From: CAZSRL01 sp964609615
GTDB taxonomy: Bacteria > Bacillota_I > Bacilli_A > RF39 > UBA660
DNA: 10,674 bases
Assembly (NCBI GenBank): GCA_964609615.1
Contig: CAZSRL010000028.1
Location: 1 to 10,674, forward strand
Direction: 5' to 3'
The position numbers were made by a program, and so were the translations under genes. The notes under the pieces are model-generated. The model made no database searches. It had not been told where the DNA came from and was given only the letters and a program-made list of their open reading frames with translations. How positions within the stretch are numbered: position 1 is the stretch's first letter; every line of letters begins with the position of its first letter. Below, piece by piece: positions 5,459-10,674 of the stretch.

Positions 5459-6563
5459 ATTTTCTTAACATATTTAAAGATCTTAGTATTTTATTTTCTT
5501 CTCTTTCAAAGTATCTTTCAAATACTTTTTTAACTTTATTATATATTTTATTTTTTTTAGCTTTTGCTAATTTAATTTCATTAAATAATATTCTTTTAAA
5601 CTCAGCATCTGTTAGTTTATTTTTTAATACAAGTTCGTTTACTAACGCACCTATATAATTTTTTATTTTCTCTTCAGATGTATTTTCATACACAACTTTT
5701 TCATGTATATTGTTATAATTTATGTAATTAGCAAAATCTAAATTATATTTACTTACATTTTTTGTTTCATCTGTTTTAAGTTCATCTGTTTTAACTGGAT
5801 TATCATATTGGAATTTTTCTAAAAATTCCCATAATTCTAAAGCTTTTTTAAAGTTTTGATCTTTTAAAATTACATTAGTTTTCCTAATAGGACTTTTAAC
5901 AGGAGAGGCCCCAGAAATAGATTTAAAGAAACTACTATTCATAAATCCACTTACTACTTCTCTTAAATATAATATTCTTTCTTTATTATTTCTTTTTTTA
6001 CCTAAAGAATTTTCTATTATTTCTTTCTTTTCTGTACTTATTTTAACATTAGTTTGTACGTTTTCATTATTAATTTTAGTTTTACTAACATATTCAAACT
6101 CTCTTGTTGTAAGTATTCTTGAATCAAAATCTTCTATTTTAGATTGTTCTCTTAAAAAACGATGTAAATTATTTATTAAAGTATATATAAATCTATTTTC
6201 ATATAATTCTACTGTTTCTTCTCTTCTTATATTTAAAACTTTAATTGGTCTAATTAAACCATCTTCATCCATTCCTTGAATATATGAAGTATGTTGTGCT
6301 AAATGTTTAACAGTTTCTTTTGTTACTTTTTTAGCTTTTTCTACTTTTACTATATCTTCTTCTTGAGTAATAAATTTTCTTGGATTTCTTATAATATTAT
6401 CTAAATAAGGAATAGCTTGTTCTATTTTTTCTAACCATGACAAATCAATAGTTACTTTATTTACGTTTTTATTTACTAAAAACTTAGAATTAGTACCATC
6501 AATAAAATCATTTATATTAGTATAATTTAAATTGTCTAAATATTCTCTTAAGTCTTCCCTCAT
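5457..6563 (-). CDS. DUF2357/McrC-like partner protein of the AAA+ ATPase
   Basis: 368 residues, soluble, Lys-rich. Two stretches fit the DUF2357 (McrC N-terminal-like) family: ELYENRFIYTLINNLHRFL (119-137), the E-N-R-F helix, and KTNVILKDQNFKKALELWEF (228-247), the conserved TN-x-L-x-K-D...LW segment. In McrBC-type systems such proteins bind and stimulate an AAA+ ATPase partner, and the longer ones carry a PD-(D/E)xK nuclease at the C-terminus. Here the last 100 residues are charged helices and show no D...ExK pattern, so it seems nuclease-free and shorter than usual. AAAGGAGA sits nine bases before the start. It lies 15 bases after the ATPase gene and ends the operon at a terminator. Partnership with the ATPase is strongly suggested by both family and position. 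Confidence 0.7.
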   Translation of the reverse strand: MREDLREYLDNLNYTNINDFIDGTNSKFLVNKNVNKVTIDLSWLEKIEQAIPYLDNIIRNPRKFITQEEDIVKVEKAKKVTKETVKHLAQHTSYIQGMDEDGLIRPIKVLNIRREETVELYENRFIYTLINNLHRFLREQSKIEDFDSRILTTREFEYVSKTKINNENVQTNVKISTEKKEIIENSLGKKRNNKERILYLREVVSGFMNSSFFKSISGASPVKSPIRKTNVILKDQNFKKALELWEFLEKFQYDNPVKTDELKTDETKNVSKYNLDFANYINYNNIHEKVVYENTSEEKIKNYIGALVNELVLKNKLTDAEFKRILFNEIKLAKAKKNKIYNKVKKVFERYFEREENKILRSLNMLRK

Positions 6564-6578
6564 TTATTCTTATCTCCT

Positions 6579-8090
6579 TTATATTCTTTTCTTTAATTGT
6601 TCTAGTACATCCTTACATTCTTTCATAGCGTCTTTACCAAATAATTCATCTAAATATTTAATAAAAGCATCTATTTCATTTTTAATATAAGCTAAATTAA
6701 GTTGATCAAATTTTCTAATAATTTTATATGCTATTATATAATCAACCGCTACTTGTGCTTCTCCACCACAAGCTGTATAAACTGGAACAAATTCATTTAT
6801 TTGCCTCATAATACGATTACCAAACGCTAATCTAAAATGAGCAATTATATATTTATCCATTTCATCAATTTTATCAATTATTTCTTTACTTACTGGTGTT
6901 TCTTTCCAAGCTTTTTTAAATAATGATTCAAAATATTCGCTTTTAACTTTAATTGGTTTGACTTCAGGTGCTTCAAATACTTCACATTTTTCATTTATTT
7001 CAATAGGCATTGCTCTATCATATACTTTATCAGTTATCATAAATGTAGAGTCATCATTATTAATTGTACCTATATACCACATATTATCTGGTACTAAAAG
7101 TTTACCATTGTTTAGCTTTTTAGGATCATTTTCCCAAACGTTAGTAACAAGTTCAATAACCCATTCTTCTCTTCTAGGAAGTTCTAGAATAGAAAGCATT
7201 TCTGCGAAATAATATTCTACACGAGATATATTCATTTCATCTAAAAGTGTTATATATATATCTTTTTTATATTTAGCTTCATACATTTTTTTAAGTACTT
7301 CAGTTTCATTAAATCTTTTAGTAAATTCATTAAAATAACCAAATAACTCTGTACTATCTCTCCAAGATGGTTGTACTGATGCGATAGCTGCTTCGTTTTG
7401 TATGAAATTACCAAAAGCATAAGCAAGCGAAGTTTTACCAGTACCAGATATCCCTTCTAATATTATAAGCCTATTAGAAGCGAATGAAGCAACAAACAAT
7501 CTAATTAAATCTATTTTATAATAAAGACCAAGTTTAGATGCAGAATAGTTTCTAAACTGCTCACAGAAGGCAATTAAATCAATTGTGCTATTCCAATCAG
7601 TTCCTTCAGTATAATCCTTAAGAGCTTCATCAATTTGAGTTAACTTAAAGAATCTACTTTCACCCTCTTTAAGTTTATTAATAATATTACCATCTTCATC
7701 ATATTCAACCTCCCCATTATCAGGATCAGCCATATTTTTATACTTTTCATTTTCATTTTTTAATTTTATAATGTCTGAGTTTAATTCCTCTATTTCTTCA
7801 ACTAAACTTTCTTGTCTAGAATAATTTTTTCTATATTTTATATATTTTTTTATTGCTTTAGCTATTATAAATATTAATAACGCAAACAAGAACAAAATAA
7901 ATAAACTAGATATAATTACTATAAACCATCCAAAACCATTCATATTATCCATATAGCCTTTAACTATATCATAATAATTAATAACATTAAATATTTGACA
8001 TATACCATCAAAAATACCTTTAAATATATCAATTATTCCATTAAAAAATGGTTTCATAAAATCTAAAAATAATTTCCCACTATCACTCAT
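6579..8090 (-). CDS. Membrane-anchored McrB/MoxR-type AAA+ ATPase
   Basis: 503 residues. Residues 1-50 are amphipathic, 54-79 form a clear membrane helix followed by Lys/Arg (inside), and 90-125 look like a coiled coil. The AAA+ module (about 190-460) has Walker A GISGTGKTSL (213-222), the McrB-like VQPSWRDSTELFGYFN (239-254), Walker B YITLLDEMNISRVEYYFAEML (279-299; Asp284, Glu285), the sensor 1 region GTINNDDSTF (341-350) and a probable arginine finger in KVYDRAM (355-361). It is closest to the McrB branch, whose members form hexameric NTPases that drive a DUF2357/McrC partner; that partner is encoded next. A membrane anchor is unusual, since McrB itself is soluble with a DNA-binding N-terminus. 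It starts behind AAGGAG, 17 bases after the preceding gene. Whether it uses ATP or GTP cannot be told. Confidence 0.85.
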   Translation of the reverse strand: MSDSGKLFLDFMKPFFNGIIDIFKGIFDGICQIFNVINYYDIVKGYMDNMNGFGWFIVIISSLFILFLFALLIFIIAKAIKKYIKYRKNYSRQESLVEEIEELNSDIIKLKNENEKYKNMADPDNGEVEYDEDGNIINKLKEGESRFFKLTQIDEALKDYTEGTDWNSTIDLIAFCEQFRNYSASKLGLYYKIDLIRLFVASFASNRLIILEGISGTGKTSLAYAFGNFIQNEAAIASVQPSWRDSTELFGYFNEFTKRFNETEVLKKMYEAKYKKDIYITLLDEMNISRVEYYFAEMLSILELPRREEWVIELVTNVWENDPKKLNNGKLLVPDNMWYIGTINNDDSTFMITDKVYDRAMPIEINEKCEVFEAPEVKPIKVKSEYFESLFKKAWKETPVSKEIIDKIDEMDKYIIAHFRLAFGNRIMRQINEFVPVYTACGGEAQVAVDYIIAYKIIRKFDQLNLAYIKNEIDAFIKYLDELFGKDAMKECKDVLEQLKKRI

Positions 8091-8107
8091 TTAAATACTC
8101 CTTATCT

Positions 8108-9232
8108 TTATAATTCATTAGAATCTTCATATTCAATTCTAGTTTGAAATGAAATATTTCTATTATTCCATATATCTATATTATTTTTATTTATTTCAAG
8201 AAATTCATCTTTAACCAAAATAATATCATCATCATTAAACATATAAACATTCTTTTCTTCTTTTACTTCATTATAATCAACTAAAATCTTATAACCTTTT
8301 TCTTTCATAGATTTAACAACATCAACATTTTTATTTTCATAACTAACTAAAAACACAATTCTATTTCTTATAATATTATTAGAAAATACTTTATCTAACT
8401 TATTAAAATTAGGAATAGTTAGCTCTTTTTCACTAAGTTCAATTACATAATAATTATCTTTACTTGATAATAAATCACTTAATATTTTAGAAGATAATTT
8501 ATAAAAAGAAAAATTTTTAAGTTTTAAGTCAATTCTTTCTTTATCAAAAACTTCATTTACATAATACTTTTCTTCATTTTCAAGTTCTTTAATATTATAT
8601 TTATACTTTAATATATAATAGTTTGAAGCGTTTGAATAATTAGTATAAACATTTTCTATATCTAAACTATCTATATTTTCAAATACCTTTTTTTCTATAT
8701 TATTATTTTCTTTAATATATAAAAGTAATTTTTTTATAGTCTTTTTAGAATTAAATTTTATATTAAATTTACAATTCTTAACTAATATTTCATCTAATAA
8801 ATTATTAATATAATTATTATCTATATTTTCTTCAATTAAATAATTTGTTTTTTCATCTAGTTTTATTACACAACTAATTAATATAGCTAATAATAACAAC
8901 TGTTCTTTTTGTTTTAACAAAGTATCTTTTTTTCCATTATCTAAATAATAATTTATTATTACAACCATTAATAAATTAACTATTTTATTTATATTAGTAT
9001 TATAATCAACATATTTTTTTATAAATTCTTCATCTTTTAAACTAGAATCTTTTTGATATAAATAAGTATCTACATATTTATCTAAAATATCTTTTATTAA
9101 AATATGGTTTTCTCTTTTTTTACTTATTAAGTATTTATCATTCATATCTATTAGATTACTAATAAGAGATGTATATTGAAATAAAGTTTTTTTCTTTTTT
9201 TCAAAATATAATTTAATTATACTAGTCTTCAT
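8108..9232 (-). CDS. Unrecognised 374-residue protein, first gene of the AAA+/DUF2357 operon
   Basis: No family recognised. The protein is soluble and very rich in Asn, Lys, Ile and Tyr. Residues 1-150 are helical, with one hydrophobic but probably buried helix (about 83-97) and another (111-123). From about 200 it turns alpha/beta. The stretch 290-346, with RIVFLVSYEN, MKEKGYKILVDYNE and DDIILVKDEFLE, follows the order of the last strands of EAL-type TIM barrels (E...lk-x-Gy-x-l-D-D...IK-x-D), but the catalytic EAL signature is absent, so this is weak. It has the operon's strong promoter about 30 bases upstream. The ribosome site (AGTGGTG) is poorer than those of the next two genes, so it may be made in smaller amounts. 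Short gaps to the ATPase gene imply a joint function. It could be a sensor, adaptor or effector. Confidence 0.75.
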   Translation of the reverse strand: MKTSIIKLYFEKKKKTLFQYTSLISNLIDMNDKYLISKKRENHILIKDILDKYVDTYLYQKDSSLKDEEFIKKYVDYNTNINKIVNLLMVVIINYYLDNGKKDTLLKQKEQLLLLAILISCVIKLDEKTNYLIEENIDNNYINNLLDEILVKNCKFNIKFNSKKTIKKLLLYIKENNNIEKKVFENIDSLDIENVYTNYSNASNYYILKYKYNIKELENEEKYYVNEVFDKERIDLKLKNFSFYKLSSKILSDLLSSKDNYYVIELSEKELTIPNFNKLDKVFSNNIIRNRIVFLVSYENKNVDVVKSMKEKGYKILVDYNEVKEEKNVYMFNDDDIILVKDEFLEINKNNIDIWNNRNISFQTRIEYEDSNEL

Positions 9233-9261
9233 CTATTACACCACTCTTTATTCTATATAAA

Positions 9262-9290
9262 ATTATATCAAACGCTTTTAATTTAAGCAA
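9262..9290 (-). promoter_or_regulatory. Strong promoter of the three-gene AAA+ operon
   Basis: TTGCTT (9285-9290), exactly 17 bases, and a perfect TATAAT (9262-9267) with the TG extension (TGATATAAT). Transcription would begin near 9255, a leader of about 23 bases. It abuts the U-tract of the preceding terminator. Confidence 0.75.
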
Positions 9291-9291
9291 T

Positions 9292-9320
9292 AAAAAAATA
9301 ATAATTTAATAAAATTATTA
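9292..9320 (-). terminator. Rho-independent terminator of the L,D-transpeptidase gene
   Basis: A perfect 9-bp stem, TAATAATTT with AAATTATTA, with a 4-base loop and seven T after it on the minus strand. It starts two bases after the stop codon. The stem is all A-T. Confidence 0.75.
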
Positions 9321-9322
9321 CT

Positions 9323-10558
9323 TTAATATATATATACTGGAGTTCCAGTTGGAGCATTATTAAAAATCTTTTTAGCTGCCCAATAAGGCATATTTATACA
9401 TCCATGTGAACCATTTCTTTTATATATTGTTCCTCCAAATTTACCATTTCTCCAAGATGCATCATGCAGTCCAATACCTCCACTTGATATTGGCATCCAA
9501 AAATTTACAAATGATGCATAACCTTCTCCTCTTAAAGTAACATTAGTACTTTTACCAAGTATTCTAAATGTTCCCTTAGGAGTACTATGTGATCCAACTT
9601 GACCAGTTACTACACTTGTAGATACTAAAGTTTCTCCATTTTTATAGTAATAAAGATGCTGTGAAGAAATTGATATTTTAATACTATTATTACCCGCTCT
9701 TTCTTTAGCAGTACCAACATATATTGTTCTTGTTTTATATGTTGTGTTACCTGAGGAGTCACTTACTTTATATTTTAAATTATAAACGGCCGCTATATTT
9801 GGTTTTACTTTACCACTAATTGATACTTTATCAGTAATATCTCCATCTATATTATCACTAGCACTATATCCTGGCTCTGTATATTCTCCATTTTTTGGTA
9901 TATTTATTGTACTTTTACCATTTAATTTTAATATTGGGCTTACAAAGTCTGCTACAACTATTCTTCTTTTGGCATATCCTATATTTTTAGAACTATCTTC
10001 TACTTGATAAAGAATTTCATAACTACCTGTTTTATTAGTATTTACTTTATTAAATACTTCTACACTATTTGTAATATCTCCATCAACATTATCACTAGCG
10101 CTATATCCAGGATCATTAAATTTTTCTTTTATATTAATTTTTATAACTTTGTTTCCTACTAATTTAATAACAGGTTTTGTTTTATCTTTAATAATAACTG
10201 TTCTTTTAACTTCTCTTTTATTTCTTCCTTTATTATTTACAACACTATAAGTTAAAGTATAATTTTTAACAACTGATGAATCTACACTACCATCAATCTT
10301 TACTTTTTTAGTTATATCTTTTGTATTTAGTGTTGCTTTAACTCCAGGTTCGTTATAAGATTTACCAGCATCTAAATAAACAGTCTCATCTTCTAAGAGT
10401 TTAATATTAGGAACGGCATTATATTCTACTACAATGTATCTTAAAACAAAAAGTGAGGCAAGTAAAAAAATAGTAATTAAAACTATAAAAAATCTAAGAT
10501 TAAAAAAACTTTTTTTATCTTCAATATTATTGATATTTGTATCAACTTTTTCTTCCAT
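9323..10558 (-). CDS. Membrane-anchored L,D-transpeptidase (YkuD) with three Ig-like DUF5011 repeats
   Basis: 411 residues. A cytosolic N-terminus (1-20) precedes a signal-anchor helix (about 22-44), so the rest is outside the membrane. Three bacterial Ig-like repeats of the DUF5011 type follow (about 50-124, 128-203, 207-281); the second and third share PGYSASDN-x-DGDIT, and the first is more divergent. The YkuD catalytic domain (about 292-411) has the conserved His (LHDASW, His365) and the active-site motif SHGCIN (384-389) with nucleophile Cys387. Such enzymes make 3-3 cross-links in peptidoglycan or attach proteins to it, acting on tetrapeptide stems; the repeats probably space the enzyme from the membrane and bind the wall. 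A ribosome site, AAGGGTGAAG, precedes ATG 10558. It is flanked by terminators on both sides, so it is a single-gene unit; no confident promoter was found in the short gap upstream. All key residues are present. Confidence 0.95.
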   Translation of the reverse strand: MEEKVDTNINNIEDKKSFFNLRFFIVLITIFLLASLFVLRYIVVEYNAVPNIKLLEDETVYLDAGKSYNEPGVKATLNTKDITKKVKIDGSVDSSVVKNYTLTYSVVNNKGRNKREVKRTVIIKDKTKPVIKLVGNKVIKINIKEKFNDPGYSASDNVDGDITNSVEVFNKVNTNKTGSYEILYQVEDSSKNIGYAKRRIVVADFVSPILKLNGKSTINIPKNGEYTEPGYSASDNIDGDITDKVSISGKVKPNIAAVYNLKYKVSDSSGNTTYKTRTIYVGTAKERAGNNSIKISISSQHLYYYKNGETLVSTSVVTGQVGSHSTPKGTFRILGKSTNVTLRGEGYASFVNFWMPISSGGIGLHDASWRNGKFGGTIYKRNGSHGCINMPYWAAKKIFNNAPTGTPVYIY

Positions 10559-10604
10559 TTACTTCACCCTTATTTACTTATAATTACATTCTATCAAAGA
10601 TAAT

Positions 10605-10628
10605 AAAAAAAAACTACTAAAAAGTAGT
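10605..10628 (-). terminator. Rho-independent terminator of the tRNA-Ser gene
   Basis: ACTACT and AGTAGT pair around TTTT, followed by eight or more T on the minus strand, ten bases after the tRNA CCA end. Confidence 0.8.
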
Positions 10629-10638
10629 AATTTTTATT

Positions 10639-10674
10639 TGGCGGAGCAAGAGAGATTTGAACTCTCGCGCCAGT
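10639..10674 (-). tRNA. tRNA-Ser, 3' part (5' part outside the window)
   Basis: On the minus strand, CTGGCGC (3' side of a long variable arm), the T arm GAGAG-TTCAAAT-CTCTC, the acceptor strand TTGCTCC, discriminator G and encoded CCA. The GCGCGAG start of the T arm, a long variable arm and discriminator G fit tRNA-Ser. The anticodon is not visible, so the isoacceptor is unknown. Confidence 0.85.

Noticed and set aside
5274..5468. Plus-strand open frame of 64 codons
   Set aside because: Antisense to the 5' end of the repeat protein gene and crossing its promoter; no start signals.
6958..7212. Plus-strand open frame of 84 codons
   Set aside because: Antisense shadow of the conserved AAA+ core.
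432..10558. Mycoplasma-type code with TGA read as Trp
   Set aside because: Long genes are uninterrupted with Trp as TGG only and all stops TAA; with TGA as Trp in such AT-rich DNA many in-frame TGA codons would be expected.
10639..10674. tRNA-Ser 3' end as an integration site with a second att copy in the window
   Set aside because: I found no repeat of the tRNA 3' end elsewhere in the window.

Overview
The window reads as chromosomal DNA of a very AT-rich, low-GC Gram-positive-type bacterium (Bacillota or a peptidoglycan-making relative of the Mollicutes, perhaps an uncultured gut lineage). The signs are heavy Lys/Asn/Ile use, strong AAGGAG-type ribosome binding sites, Bacillota-like extended -10 promoters, U-tract terminators, MraY, an L,D-transpeptidase, and no outer-membrane genes. 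Every gene found lies on the minus strand and every complete gene ends in TAA. No gene is interrupted by TGA and Trp is written TGG, so the standard bacterial code fits. Species cannot be read from the sequence.

Right to left, in transcription order: a tRNA-Ser 3' end with its terminator (10605-10674); an L,D-transpeptidase with three Ig-like repeats (9323-10558); a three-gene operon with a strong promoter and short gaps (5457-9290); a separately promoted membrane protein with a 12-residue Asp-rich calcium-loop-like repeat (4082-5407); an orphan N-terminal piece of a type I restriction methylase, HsdM (3681-3929); mraY (2602-3594); an FtsW/RodA-like gene that lacks a normal start codon and its catalytic C-terminal third (1848-2576); a KWCGK-type AAA ATPase with DUF4143 (432-1694), whose promoter carries three 23-bp-spaced repeats; a 37-residue small protein (197-310); and the first 50 codons of a reading frame that opens like a large serine recombinase (1-152).

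The best candidate for an undescribed system is the operon at 5457-9232. It encodes an unrecognised 374-residue protein, a membrane-anchored McrB/MoxR-type AAA+ ATPase, and a DUF2357/McrC-like partner with no visible nuclease. The adjacent repeat protein has one membrane span, a cytosolic N-terminal domain and an outward-facing repeat stalk. It could act with the operon, but it has its own promoter behind a terminator, so that link is only inferred. Restriction, defence or a cell-envelope role are all possible.

The left third looks like a damaged accessory junction: a truncated ftsW, an hsdM remnant, a DUF4143 ATPase and a recombinase-like 5' end. mraY and the L,D-transpeptidase are the intact peptidoglycan genes. 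No CRISPR array, insertion sequence, riboswitch or replication origin was seen. Apart from the stretches described below, there is no gene-free region over 300 bases.
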